Source: Neonectria sp. B-13
Taxonomy: Eukaryota > Ascomycota > Sordariomycetes > Hypocreales > Nectriaceae
Direction of reading: 5' to 3'
NCBI GenBank assembly: GCA_002682825.1
Contig: NOKP01000016.1
Location: 1,267,660-1,331,659 of the forward strand
Length of the DNA stretch: 64,000 bases
Below, one piece after another: positions 11,677-22,535 of this stretch (within the stretch, counting starts at the first letter, position 1; every line of letters begins with the position of its first letter). The notes beneath the pieces are model-generated. The model saw only the letters and a program-made list of their open reading frames with translations, made no database searches and was not told the origin of the DNA. Made by a program: the position numbers and the translations under genes.

Positions 11677-12624
11677 ATGTCACCCCCTAGAGTACCACCA
11701 AGCGGCGTCTGGGCCCCAGCAATCACCTTCTTCGACCAAGACAACACTGACAAGCTGGACACGGAATCCCAAGCGAAATACTACTCCTACCTGTCAAAAA
11801 CCGGCCTCGCTGGACTTGTCATCCTCGGTACCAACGCCGAGACCTTCCTGCTGACACGCGAGGAGCGAAAGACGCTCCTGGAAACCGCGCGAAAATCATG
11901 CGGACCGTCATACCCCATCATGGCAGGCGTAGGAGGCCATGGCACGAAGCAAGTCCTGGAATTCATCGCCGATGCTGCTGATGCCGGCGCAAATTACGTC
12001 CTGCTTCTGCCCCCTGCCTACTTCGGCAAGCAGACCACACCGGCTGTGATCGACAGCTTCTTCAAAGACGTGGCCAAGGAAAGCCCGCTCCCGATCGTTA
12101 TCTACAATTTCCCGACTGTTTGCAACGGCATCGACCTCGACTCGGCGACCATCGCGCGCCTGGCCAAGACGCACAGCAACATCGTCGGCGTGAAGCTGAC
12201 CTGCGGCGCCGTGGCCAAGATCACGCGTCTGGCGGCCGAGTTGCCATCGGACCGGTTCGCCGTGTACGGAGGACAGTCGGACTTCCTGATCGGCGGCTTG
12301 GCGTCGGGGTCTGCGGGGACCATCGCGGGCTTTGCCAACGTGTTCCCCAAGACGCTGGTGCGCATCTACGACCTGTATAAGGAAGGCAAGTTCCTGGAGG
12401 CCATGGAATTGCATAAAAAGGCCGCGCTTGCGGAGCAGCCTTGCAAGGCCGGCATTGCATCTGTCAAGTATGCGGCTGCGCTTAACACCGCCAAGGCTGC
12501 TGGGATTGAAGGGGCGGTGGGGAAGTTGGTTCCCAGGCGGCCATATATTGGACCTAATGACGCTGAGAAGAAGGCGATTGAGTCGCAGACTGCAAGTATA
12601 GTGAGCATTGAGGCGAGTCTATAG
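11677..12624 (+). CDS. DapA-family pyruvate-type lyase (candidate 5-keto-4-deoxyglucarate dehydratase or 2-keto-3-deoxy sugar acid aldolase)
   Basis: A single exon of 315 residues; the GCCACCATGTC start context is close to ideal. It is a class I aldolase TIM barrel of the DHDPS/NAL family: the active-site Tyr is in YNFPTV (about residue 143) and the Schiff-base Lys in VGVKLTCG (about residue 173), and the C-terminal barrel is complete. Fungal relatives include the L-threo-3-deoxyhexulosonate aldolase of galacturonate breakdown; bacterial relatives include 5-keto-4-deoxyglucarate dehydratase, which turns the product of glucarate dehydratase into 2-oxoglutarate semialdehyde. The pairing with a glucarate dehydratase 6 kb away favours the second, but sequence alone does not decide. 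The usual GTTGE/GSNGE substrate loop reads GTNAE here. Lysine biosynthesis (true DapA) is unlikely in a fungus. Confidence 0.85.
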   Translation: MSPPRVPPSGVWAPAITFFDQDNTDKLDTESQAKYYSYLSKTGLAGLVILGTNAETFLLTREERKTLLETARKSCGPSYPIMAGVGGHGTKQVLEFIADAADAGANYVLLLPPAYFGKQTTPAVIDSFFKDVAKESPLPIVIYNFPTVCNGIDLDSATIARLAKTHSNIVGVKLTCGAVAKITRLAAELPSDRFAVYGGQSDFLIGGLASGSAGTIAGFANVFPKTLVRIYDLYKEGKFLEAMELHKKAALAEQPCKAGIASVKYAAALNTAKAAGIEGAVGKLVPRRPYIGPNDAEKKAIESQTASIVSIEASL

Positions 12625-12933
12625 TCAAGGATACATCCATAGATTACAATTGGAATATAGAGTATAGTAGGTCGCAATATTGAAGCCACAAATGATCGTA
12701 CTGAGCAATACCGTATCAAGAAACTGCCGCACCATGCCCCTGACCCATAAAGTGTCTCGTCAAGCGTCCATAGTCAACATACTGTCATCGCTTAAGATGA
12801 TGGTCCTGATTTCTAAGTCGTTCATGGCTGCACGAGTGCACAGATATACTGATGGCCCCCGGTCAAAGTCGTGACCTGACCCCCTCGGACAACCTACCCT
12901 GTCTCTATTAGGTGACCTATCCTAATATATCTA
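12625..12933. other. Intergenic, no gene seen
   Basis: This is the 3' flank of the lyase gene, ending at the TA before the second MITE. Confidence 0.5.
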
Positions 12934-13190
12934 CGGAGGAGCATTTCGAAGTCCTGTCCCGCACCAGAGACAGCAAATTCCTTAATCCTTGTCAGATACC
13001 TCAAAATACAAGCTGTATTGCTAAGTCGTCTAGAGATTTAGGGGTGTTAGGTCAGTTAGGGCCTTTAGTACACTAAAAACTTAGCTGGCCTTAGCTAATA
13101 GATAAATATGTAAAGTACTTAGTGTATTTAGCCCAGGGCTAATGGCATAACTGCTTTTTCTTAGGACTAAACTTTTGAAATGCTCCTCCG
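12934..13190 (-). mobile_element. MITE copy 2 (inverted relative to copy 1)
   Basis: This 257-bp element, read on the minus strand, begins CGGAGGAGCATTTCAAAAGT and follows copy 1 (2950-3226) almost throughout, including GGGCTAAATACACTAAGT and GCTTGTATTTTGAGGTATCT. It lacks about 20 bp where copy 1 has an extra stretch near 3120-3145. The left flank is TA (12932-12933). The right flank reads GA, so one base of the target duplication has probably mutated. It sits inside the sugar-acid cluster, between the lyase and reductase genes. Confidence 0.85.
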
Positions 13191-13853
13191 GACAATATTA
13201 ATGCCTTGGGCAATATTACTGGAACTGGTTGGAGCGACGAGCACTGGGCTGTGCGAGAAGCGTTTACTTGAAGACTCTTTCAAACCGGCAATTGTTCCAC
13301 TTGGTGCTACTGTTGATGCGGGGAGTAGACTTGACTCTAGACTACCTGCTCACCCCACAACGGGGGACAATTTTCAACCCCGCGCTTTCAGTCAACCAAG
13401 CCAAGATGTTCTTTTCGTTATCCCTTAGCACCAGAGCTGAGCGATATCAATGGTCCCTCCGCCTCGGAGAGCTCCCGCGACCAGGTGCGCAACAGAAAGC
13501 GGTCCGCCGACGGCGTCTGACTCGCCTACCTATTCTCAACGCAGCTCAATGACTCTGTTGGCCTTCCACAGACCGGCCTGTTGTCCCCAAATGCGGGGAT
13601 CCGGGGACTCCGCAGCACGGAAATGAAGTTCGGAGGCGGGTGGATCATCCACTTCCGCGGACCTGACCACGGATAAGACCCAAACACATCCGTTCCGAAA
13701 CACCCTTGCAAGACCGACGTGACCCCTCAACATTGTGGATCCGTGAACACTTCATGCAGAAACCAAAGGGCCCTTATTCCCCTCTATGCTCTAAGCTTGG
13801 GGCCGGAAATCTGCCACAAAGATCTTTCCTATACCCCGAAAGTACGGATCAAA
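13191..13853. other. Intergenic upstream of reductase gene
   Basis: Short overlapping frames on both strands show no recognisable protein. It serves as the promoter region of the PanE-like gene. Confidence 0.5.
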
Positions 13854-15002
13854 ATGAGCAGTGCTCCACTCGAAGTGCTTGTCTACGGACTGGGAGCGTA
13901 CGTCACACTACATCACGGGAACATCCCCTCGTTACCTGCAACGGCAATTCGTGCTGACATTCATTGGCTAGAATCGGCTCCTTCTATACCTTCATCTTGA
14001 GTCATAACGAGAACGTCCGCCTAACAGTTGTCGCCCGATCTAACTACGACGCCGTAAAGGCCAATGGAATCAAAATCACAAGTCAAAACCATGGCGAACA
14101 TCATGTGTATCCACACAAAGGTCAGCAACCATACATAACGAAGCACTATCGTACTAACCTCTTTGATGAAGTGGTGAGAACCGCTGCTGAAGCAGGTCAC
14201 AAGTTTGACTACATCGTCTGCGCGCACAAAGCCATAGCTCAATCCAGCCATCCCTCGCAGATTGAAGCTGCTGTTGATGAAAAGAGGACGACAATAGTCA
14301 TCATCCAGAATGGTGTTGGCAATGAGGAGCCATTTCGCGACAGTTTTCCGGCGGCGACCATCTTATCCTGCGTGGTTTGTTGCCGTCAAATTATCAAAGA
14401 TATGTCATTAACTTCCTGACCAGACCTAGGTTGGCGCACGACAACCACAACCTGGCATCGTCACGCACACAAAGTCCGAGGATATGCAGATCGGACTGTA
14501 CCCAAACAAAGGCAGCGAAGCGTCCACCGAAACTGCGCGACTTAACAAGTTTACGTCGTTGTTGGCCACAGGAAAAACAGTGTTCTCAATCGTACCCAAC
14601 ATCCAAGTGCAGCGGTGGGAAAAGGTCGTGTGGAACGCTGCGTGGAATCCGCTGACCACCCTAACCCTCATGGACACGCACTCTTGGCTCAGCTCGTCAG
14701 AAGACGCGACACCGATGACGAAGAAGGTGATGAAGGAGGTTATCGATGTCGCCAGAGCACTGGAAGTACCGGTTGAGTACCAGTTGATAGACAGACTTTT
14801 AGACAAGATTTCAAAAATGCCGCCTATCGGTAGCAGCATGCGGACAGATTACGAGAATGGCAAGCTGATGGAGGTAGACATCATACTCGGCTACCCTGTA
14901 AGAAAGGGTAGAGAGCTTGGCGTCAACGTGGCAACCATCGAAACACTCTTCATCATTCTTACAGCCATTAACAAGCGGCTTGCAAATTCTTCAAAGAAGT
15001 AG
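13854..15002 (+). CDS. Ketopantoate reductase-like (PanE/ApbA family) NADP-dependent 2-ketoacid reductase
   Basis: Model: exons 13854-13897, 13972-14374 and 14430-15002, 339 residues. The N-terminal NADP-binding motif GLGAIG spans intron 1 (phase 2). Further family marks are VVARSNYDAV, IIQNGVGNEE, the VGARQPQPG segment restored by intron 2, the Lys/Asn pair in EKVVWNAAWNPL, and the C-terminal SMRTDYENGK/EVDIILG block. The family reduces 2-keto acids such as 2-dehydropantoate to hydroxy acids. Fungi carry several paralogues of unknown substrate, and one inside a sugar-acid cluster may act on a keto-acid intermediate (inference). Both introns have ordinary donors, and phases agree throughout. 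Confidence 0.87.
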
Positions 15003-15349
15003 AACTTTAGTTAGAATGAGCTAAATACAGAACGAGATTGATAGGCTCAGTTACTTCTCCTTGCTGATTACTGTAAACCGCACTTTATATGGCAATGAGA
15101 ACATGACTGACTGCTACGGTACATATTCTCAGTCCCAAATATCCGTCCAGTTGACAAGTTCTCCATGGCTTATTAGTTGTTGAATTGTGTGCCATGAGCC
15201 AGATTACCATGGACTAAGCTCATTGTAACGACGGCCTCGTGATGGGACAACTAATGCTGTTAACTCATTCGTGGTTACTTCAAAAGATCTTGCTGAGATG
15301 GTCTTGATATTTATACAAATTGCTCTATTAAGAAGCTTGTCCACCAAGA
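15003..15349. other. Convergent 3' region, no gene seen
   Basis: This lies between the 3' ends of the reductase gene and regulator 2. It is rather AT-rich and nothing else is recognised. Confidence 0.5.
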
Positions 15350-18071
15350 TTACCAGGTATTGAACCCATTGTTGTTGATACTGTCCCACACATCGGTTGA
15401 TGAGCTTTGAAGCAATGCATCCAAAGTACCCGAGCCGCCGGTGACCTATTTCGCAAATATCGTGTCAGTCCTCTTACCTCAGCAAAACGCAAGTTCGACT
15501 TACCAAAGAATCAAACTGGCCCCAACTAGCCATGTGTGCCAAACCACCATCCACAACATCAATCGAACTTGTTGTCGAGTTTATGCCACCGCCAGGTTGA
15601 TTCCCCCCGCCTTGGTAGTCAAAGTCCCGACCGTCTCGCGCTCCTAATCCACTGTCGTTCATGTCTACATTGGCATTCACAGCTCGTTGTGCGTTCATCT
15701 GGGAGTTGTGAGGAAGGTTGACATGGCCTAATTCACTCTCGTCCCCAACGGATCCTCCCCCAGCTCGCGGGGTCGATACTGACGCGAGATAATTATTGTT
15801 TCGAAGCACCTCAAGTCGCAATTCCTGCAACACCACTCCGTATCTTTGCATCAGCGAGCCTTTCACTGCGATGCTCTCCAGTTGGAGGTGGCATTTTGAA
15901 GCTAAACGGAACTGTTTTGAGTATGTTTCTGGAAGCTCTGCCCGTTGCTGGATTGCGTAAACGTATAATATGACGACGGCGCTGAAGCCATAGTAAGGGA
16001 TGAACTAGCCAAGTGAACGGTTAGATTTCTTTCGAAGAGAAACTCCTGTAGAACAAAGAAGTGATGCAGGGTAACGTGCGAATAGCGTGCTGTAAAACTC
16101 TCCAGCCGCGTCGATGCGGTCAATGTGCTCAATAATTTGCGCCGCAGCATCGATGCAAATCTTAATGTTTTCCTCCATTTCCTCTCGTCTGGATGACAAC
16201 AACTCGCCATTTACTCCGTAATTCGCCAGGCTTGTAAAAGACTTTAGCAGAAATGGCCTGTGAACCAGGATTTGAGCATGCCAAAAAGCGAGTTTAAGAA
16301 CATCACGCTGCCGGAGAACCAACTTGACAAAAATGGCAGAGCTTCCATCCGTGTCGAGGAGATAAGAGATGTGCTCTCGCCATTCTGCCAAGTCACGGGT
16401 GAATTTCGCGGCAAGCGTGAAATGTTCTTCGGTCGACCGAGGATGAATGCCGTACAGAGCTCGTAGAATTGCGGCGAGGATCCTTGACAGCCTAAGCTCG
16501 CATTAGCATGCAAAGATGAAAGTTTTAGGCAATTGATTCTTTAGACCAAATACTTGAAGCAAAGAGACCAGCTTACTTGATTTGAGCTACTGTAGCAGAA
16601 GTTATTGACGGGCCAAGGAGCATCGGTGTTGGAGTAGGACTGAATCGAAGTTGCTCGTCGTCAACGCAAAGAGGCAACTCTTGATCAATATCTTCCTCAT
16701 GGAATGTCATCGGCCTCCCTAGAGCGGCGCTGAGGTAAGTGTTGAGGTTGAAAGCGCACCAAAAGGTTCGCTTCCTACACTCCAAGTCAATATGATCGAC
16801 GCGGTTCGAAGTCTTCGGATCGACTCGAGATTTCCTATGGATTCCGAGCGCCAGGACGAGTTGTGCGGTGATGCCAAAGAGGGTCCAGCAGTGGTTTAGT
16901 CGGGACTGCGCCAAGAGGTAGAAGCACTGTGCTAGCCGTGCCTGAACACTCGCCAGTCGTATCTCGCCTTTTTCCATAGAGAGTTGGTGTTCTGCAACTG
17001 CGAAGAACCGAGCACTAAACGAGAAGTTTAGCTAAGTAAGATTATTTGAAGCCTTTTGGCTTTCTGCGTACCTTGTTTCGGCTGACTCTGTAATCCCATC
17101 TTTTGAATCAGCAGTCAACCGACTCCGGTAGTTGTTGGAGTGCGCAAACACCATGAAGAGAAGGGCAGTCCGACTTCGAGCTGTCTCTTGGTACAGCATC
17201 GCCCCATTTGTCTCGTACAATTCCTCCAGCCATGCTTCTATAGACGGGCGATGCAGGAAGCGGTGCGTTGTAGCTGCAAAGTCAAAATACCTCCTCAACA
17301 TGGATTCCGCAAGAGGCTTGGGCGGCAGAATCGCGAAGGAGGAATCGTGTCCCGGCAACGGCCGATCGCCAAAGTTGAAGATGGACGAGTTTACGTATCC
17401 CGGAGACTGAACCTGTAACTTGCGCTGTATCCGCAAGAGAAACGAAACGCCCGATGCGGGACCGACGTAGTGGCCTTGCTGGTCGGTTTGTGATGGCTCG
17501 GGAGAGTTGCGCATTGAATGAGCGGCCTGGCCACCACTCACGTCGGCCTTGCGTGTAGCATCGTGACACGGACTATCGTTAGATACTATCTCAACTGCCG
17601 GCTGTGCGGTTGGTGGTGAAGCCAGCACCGACTCTGCGACGGCCGTCGGCGTCAACCCGGAGGCAGCCACGATGACATCGGCGAACGATTCCCTGCGGTC
17701 GCCGCCATGAGAGCTGCTCCCTCGGTCGGAGGTGACCTCTATTAGCAACGACGGGTGCGCAGTCTCAGCATCAATCGCAGGAAGTAGTTGACCTCGTCGA
17801 TGGGCCGCGGTGAATTGACAGTCAAGCTTAAGGTGGGCACAGAAGACACATGGCCAAGTCCCGGAACATCGCGTTTTGCGCCTTGGTCCAATGGTATTAG
17901 CCAAGTCATGGACAGTATGGAATAACCCAGGGCTCACGCTTTGCAACGGTCGCACGCTCTGCCCACGCGCGGCCGCACAGGGTCTTCTCTAAGCCGCTTC
18001 GGCGGCCGGCCGCGTTCGTCGGGATCGGTCATGCGGCGGCTCCGATCCGACATAGTTGAGGATTCGTCCAT
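15350..18071 (-). CDS. Zn2Cys6 fungal transcription factor (cluster regulator 2, paralogue of regulator 1)
   Basis: Model (minus): exons 18071-17938, 17881-17072, 17014-16577, 16491-16080, 16004-15504 and 15445-15350, 796 residues. The zinc cluster CDRCKARKTRC...CVFC...C is complete and carries an intron at nearly the same place as in regulator 1. Shared blocks include GHYVGPASGVSFLLRIQ, YFDFAATTHRFLHRPS, ARLAQCFYLLAQSRLNHCW and ECRKRTFWCAFNLNTYLS. Most intron positions match regulator 1, so the pair arose by duplication. Intron 4 (16079-16005) has no GT donor in the right phase; a GC donor (GCACGT) restores the family reading. An extra last exon gives a short tail ending NGFNTW. It is divergent from the glucarate dehydratase gene. 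Start choice: the first in-frame ATG (18071); ATGs at 18053 and 18032 are alternatives. Confidence 0.85.
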
Positions 18072-18500
18072 TGTGGAATCCGATAGGCGTTACCAGCAAT
18101 CCGGGACAAAAGGCCGTTCAGGAAGGCGAACCACGAGCAAGCAGCACCGTGGGGTTCGAGTCGGGGGAGTTCCCCTCTTCCGATAGTAAGCCCAAGACCC
18201 GGCAGACGTCTTCCGTTCCTCGGAGTCGGAGCTCTGCCGATCCTTGTCCGCCCTCCCTAGTCTCCATTTGCATCCGCACATGACACGGGAATAACCCCGA
18301 ATGCAACGGTCCTTTCCATCAAGGCGCGCTACGACATGTTTCCCTGGGCTCGTCCCATGCGCGCGACGGCGATCTCGACCACCCCCCTCTTGCGGTTATT
18401 AAAGAGATCAGTCAATTCATTAAATAATTCCTAGCTCTCTAAAAACTCCCAGCCTATCGTGCCCAACCGAAAGCAAGTCCATAACCTGGTACTTGGAATC
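18072..18500. promoter_or_regulatory. Bidirectional promoter, regulator 2 / glucarate dehydratase
   Basis: About 429 bp lie between divergent starts. A GC-rich half near the regulator carries many CGG/CCG triplets (for example CCGTTCCTCGG near 18210), and an AT-rich stretch with TTATTAAAG lies about 100 bp before the dehydratase start. Regulator binding is inferred. Confidence 0.45.
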
Positions 18501-19825
18501 ATGTCTCGACGCGGCGTTATCAAAGATGTCATCATCACACCGGTGGCATTCCATGATATGCCCCTGCTGAACAGTGTCGGTGTGCACGAACCGTTCGCAC
18601 TACGCAGCATCATCCAGGTCGTCACGGATGATACTTATGGCTTAGGCGAATCATACGGCGACTCAACCCACCTGGGTCGCCTGCAAACAGCAGCCGACCA
18701 AATCAAAGGTCTCACAGTGTACGACACAAACGCCATATACAAAATATGCGTCGACTCCCTGGCAGGAGACACCACTACTGGTGGCGACGGTACGGACACC
18801 ACTAATCTTACCCGAATTGAGTCGACCCCTAACGCCCAACAGGCATGGCGGGAATGGTGACGACGGCGTCTGTTACCGATAAAGTCTTCTCCCCTTTCGA
18901 GGTAGCATGCCTCGACATACAGGGCAAGCTGGCGGGCGTACCGGTGAGCGAGCTGCTCGGTGGCCGTGTGAGAGACAACGTGCAGTACTCGGCATACCTG
19001 TTCTACAAGTGGGGAGGACACCCAGGCGAGCCTGATGATGAGTATGGCCCCGCCCTCGACCCGGCCGGTGTAGTGAAACAAGCGCGGAAGATCATCGACG
19101 AATATGGCTTCAAGGCCATCAAGCTTAAGGGTGGAGTCTTCCCGCCAGCTCAGGAGGTCGAAGCTATCAAGGCCCTGCATGCAGCATTCCCCGGTGTGCC
19201 GCTGAGGCTGGACCCCAACGCTGCGTGGACCGTGGAGACGTCTAAATGGGTTGCCAGGGAGTTGACAGGCATTGTCGAGTACCTGGAGGATCCGGCCCCT
19301 GAAATCGAAGGCATGGCCGCGGTGGCCAAGGAGGCATCGATGCCCCTAGCCACGAATATGGCCGTGGTCGCTTTTACTCATCTCCCCCCTTCCATACTGC
19401 AAAACGCCGTCCAGGTGATCCTATCCGATCATCACTTCTGGGGCGGCCTCCGCAAGTCACAAACACTGGCAGCCATCTGCGCGACCTGGGGCATGCGGCT
19501 TTCGATGCATTCCAACAGCCACTTGGGCATCTCGCTCGCGGCCATGACCCATCTGGCGTCGGCAACTGTCAATCTCGACTACGCGTGCGACACCCACTGG
19601 CCGTGGAAGCCTCGCGACGAGGACGTCATTGTTGACGGTGCTTTGAAGTGGGCCGACGGTGGCTTGAATGTGCCCACTGCACCCGGGTTGGGGATCGAAC
19701 TTGACAGGGAAAAGTTGGCGCGGCTTCACCAGCAGTATCTCGACTGTGGGTTGCGGAAGCGGGACGACACTACCTACATGAAGAAGTTCCAACCGGACTT
19801 TTCCGCTACGATTCCGAAGTGGTGA
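18501..19825 (+). CDS. D-glucarate dehydratase, enolase superfamily, bacterial type
   Basis: Model: exons 18501-18789 and 18843-19825, 423 residues. The 53-nt intron (GTACGG donor, CCTAAC branch, ACAG acceptor) restores the family reading TTTGGDGMAGMVTTASVTDK; reading through it would give a stop. Barrel residues of the glucarate dehydratase subgroup are visible: KLK (Lys190, Lys192), Asp220 in LDPNAAW, Glu245 in YLEDP, Asn268 in LATNM, Asp292 in SDHHFWGG and His319 in MHSNSHLG. The enzyme removes water from D-glucarate or L-idarate to give 5-keto-4-deoxyglucarate. Full length equals the bacterial enzyme, and to my recollection identity to actinobacterial and proteobacterial members is high, so transfer from bacteria is likely. 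The start at 18501 matches the bacterial N-terminus; an ATG at 18459 would add 14 residues. Confidence 0.92.
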
Positions 19826-20839
19826 GGTGAAAGCTGGCATGATGCTGGCAGTAGTAGATATTAGCTGGATATTAGCCTGTTATTCAAATGACATCAAGAA
19901 GGCCTGTCTCTTCAAATCTCGTAACTTGCGCCTTAGACGCCCATATTGTGGAAATATTTCCCTACAGTGACAACTGGCCTAATACCGGACCCATTTAAAT
20001 ATGAACTGATAAAATTGTGGATAGTCACAGAGAAGTTCATAGCTACGTGAAGAGATGATTTTCTGATGAACCCGCTCAAATTATGCGGCATCAGCAACGG
20101 TGAGTTGTACCTCGTTCTTCATAGGCCGATGGCTTCGTAGCTCTCACGACCAGGTCATGGGTCTTTAGACTCTAAATCCGTTCGCCCGCCGTGCTCTCCA
20201 TTCTCATTCGTGACTTTCCTCGATGTCATTATTAGTCTTAGCTTCAGCAACAATATTCGGGACCATCGGTACGTCGTCACGATGCGGAGACCTAGGGTCG
20301 GATCTCAAACCACAAGCATCGGAACCATGGCGGTGACATACATCGGAGCATGGCCCACCCGTTCCGCGGATGAACTAAACTCGAAGCGATCTTCTCCACA
20401 GGAACCGAACCTTGCAACCCGGACGAGGTCTCATGATTCTACTCGCACCCGACTAACTCCCTGTCAAGCTCGTAAGTCCCGTGACACGGCGCCATGAACG
20501 GAGGAGAATGCGGAGGAAAAACGCGGGGGTGGAGCAGGGGGCTTCCTTACATGCGGGGAAGCAACCTTCGGATGGTGAAGTCAGACCTTGCGAAGACAGC
20601 CGAAGAGTCAGGTTAATAATGGGTTGGAAGGATTCTTAGCAGGGGTGCCGTGTTATAAGTATTATGAATGCTACCGATCTGCCACGACCACAACAGTTGA
20701 TAGAGCCCTACTTCAACCTGACTCTGCCATCACGAAGCACTCCTATCTTTCATCAGAGTCTATCCACAGAGCACCAGATTCTCGAAGCCACAAGATCCCC
20801 CCTTTTCCGTCTTTGACACGGAGTCAAGAAACCGGCAAC
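19826..20839. other. Intergenic upstream of sugar transporter
   Basis: No gene was recognised in this 1-kb stretch. Short frames at 20210-20497 and 20588-20923 lack family features. The last 200 bases form the promoter and leader of the MFS gene. Confidence 0.55.
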
Positions 20840-22535
20840 ATGGCGAAGAAGGCTGCTACTGGCCATCGTGGCAATTCGACCAGGTCCATCTTGATCGGCC
20901 TAGCCATCAGTCTTGCAGGGTAAGTCGAAAGAACCAGACTCAGCCTGAACGTGCCTAACTAACGGACTTTCGCTAGATTCGTTTACGGCATTGACACGGG
21001 AATCATCGCTTCAACTATCGCCCAGGACACCTTCAAGTCCTACATGTACGGCGCATCCATGGAAAATGTGGCCGTGAGAGCCGGTATCGTCTCTGGCTAC
21101 TACGCCGGGTACGCCTTCGGCAGTGCTGGGGCTGCATACTGCATGGACAAGATATCTCGCCGATGGACCTTGCTTCTGGGCGCCACCTTCAGCGTCGTTG
21201 GGGCGATACTGCAAACTGCCGCCCAGAACCCGGCCATGATGGTTGTCGGGCGTGCGTTCTCGGGCTTTTCCACAGGAATGGTCTACCCTACTGCGCCTGT
21301 CTACTTGGCCGAACTCTCGCCACCAGAGAACCGCGGTTTCCTCGTCGGCCTCAAGGGGTAAGAATTCTTTTTTACCAACCGATTAGGCTAATTTGTGCTA
21401 ATTAATACCAGTCTGATGAACACCCTGGGCTTCTTCACCGCTGGATGGGTCGGCTACGCAGGATCGTTCGCCCATGGCGATCTTCAATGGCGTGTGCCCC
21501 TGGCCACGCAAATCCCCCCGGCACTGTTGCTGGCTGTCATGACCATCTTCTTGCCTTATTCCCCCCGCTGGTGTAGGTTATCCCCCCTGATATTTTAAGG
21601 AGTACAAATCTAATCAAGTTTACATAGTGGCTTCCAAAGAGCGATATGACGAAGCCAAGAAAGTCATGTACTCTCTTCACAGCCATCGTGGTGCCGATGT
21701 CATCGAGGCAGAATTTGCTGAAATGTGCAGCCAAATTCAGCTCGAAGCTAACCGCAAGAAGATGTCCAACTTCATGAACCTCTTTACTCGCAAATACATC
21801 CGCCGAACTCTGCTGGCCTGCTTGACCGTCAACATGATGAAGCTGTCTGGATCAAACATCATCCAAAACTACCAGTCTATCATGTACAATTCTCTCGGCT
21901 ACGAAGGTCAAACCGTGCTTCTCATCGGCGCCTTGTACGGATTCATGGCTGTGATTGGCCAGATCATCAACGTCTTCTTCGTTGCCGACCACTGGACCCG
22001 ACGCACGACTGTCATCTCGGGAAGTTTCGCCCTTGCCATTATCCTTTCGATTTTGACCGCACTGTCAAAGTCTTTCACCGACGGCTCCAACCTGGCGGGC
22101 TCACGCGCCGGAATTGCATTCATCTTCATGTTTGCTTTTGCGTACTCGTTCTACTTCAACAGTGTCAACTGGGTTCTCGTTGCTGAGATCTTCCCGCTCG
22201 ACCTCCGTGGAGTCGGTGTCGGCTTTTCGGTCTTCACCCAGGCTGTGACGGCAATCTGGCTATCTTACGCGGCATCTATCGCCTTCGACACGATTGCATG
22301 GCGATTTTACTTTGTCTTCATCGCCTGCAACGTGTTTGCGGGAAGCATCTACTATTTCTTCCTCCCCGAAACTCGCTTCCTATCTCTTGAAGAGGTCGCG
22401 GCTCAATTTGGCGATGAGATTGTCGCTCCTGTGTCGGCGAAGCAATTAGAGTTGGGTGCCCCTGAGGAGAACGTGGCCAACGTGGACAAGTCCAATATCT
22501 CGTCGGACCACGTTGAGAACTCGCGGAAAGGATAA
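20840..22535 (+). CDS. MFS sugar transporter (sugar porter family)
   Basis: Model: exons 20840-20919, 20977-21357, 21412-21572 and 21628-22535, 509 residues, about 12 membrane helices. Sugar-porter signatures are present: GIDTGIIAST after helix 1, DKISRRW between helices 2 and 3, GRAFSGFSTG, PVYLAELSPPENRG, and the closing PETRFLSLEEV after helix 12. Sugar porters move hexoses, pentoses and sugar acids by proton symport at the plasma membrane. Its position at the end of the glucarate dehydratase block suggests it imports the substrate of the pathway (inference). All introns have consistent phases; the donor of intron 3 is taken as GTAGGT so that the frame continues as PRWLASKERY. The hydrophilic C-terminal tail is about 50 residues. 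Confidence 0.9.

Noticed and set aside
18150..18180. GGTTCGAGTC as a tRNA T-arm
   Set aside because: No acceptor stem, D-arm or anticodon arm can be built around it.
18721..18860. Apparent frameshift in glucarate dehydratase
   Set aside because: A 53-nt intron with donor, branch site and acceptor explains the break and restores the family reading.
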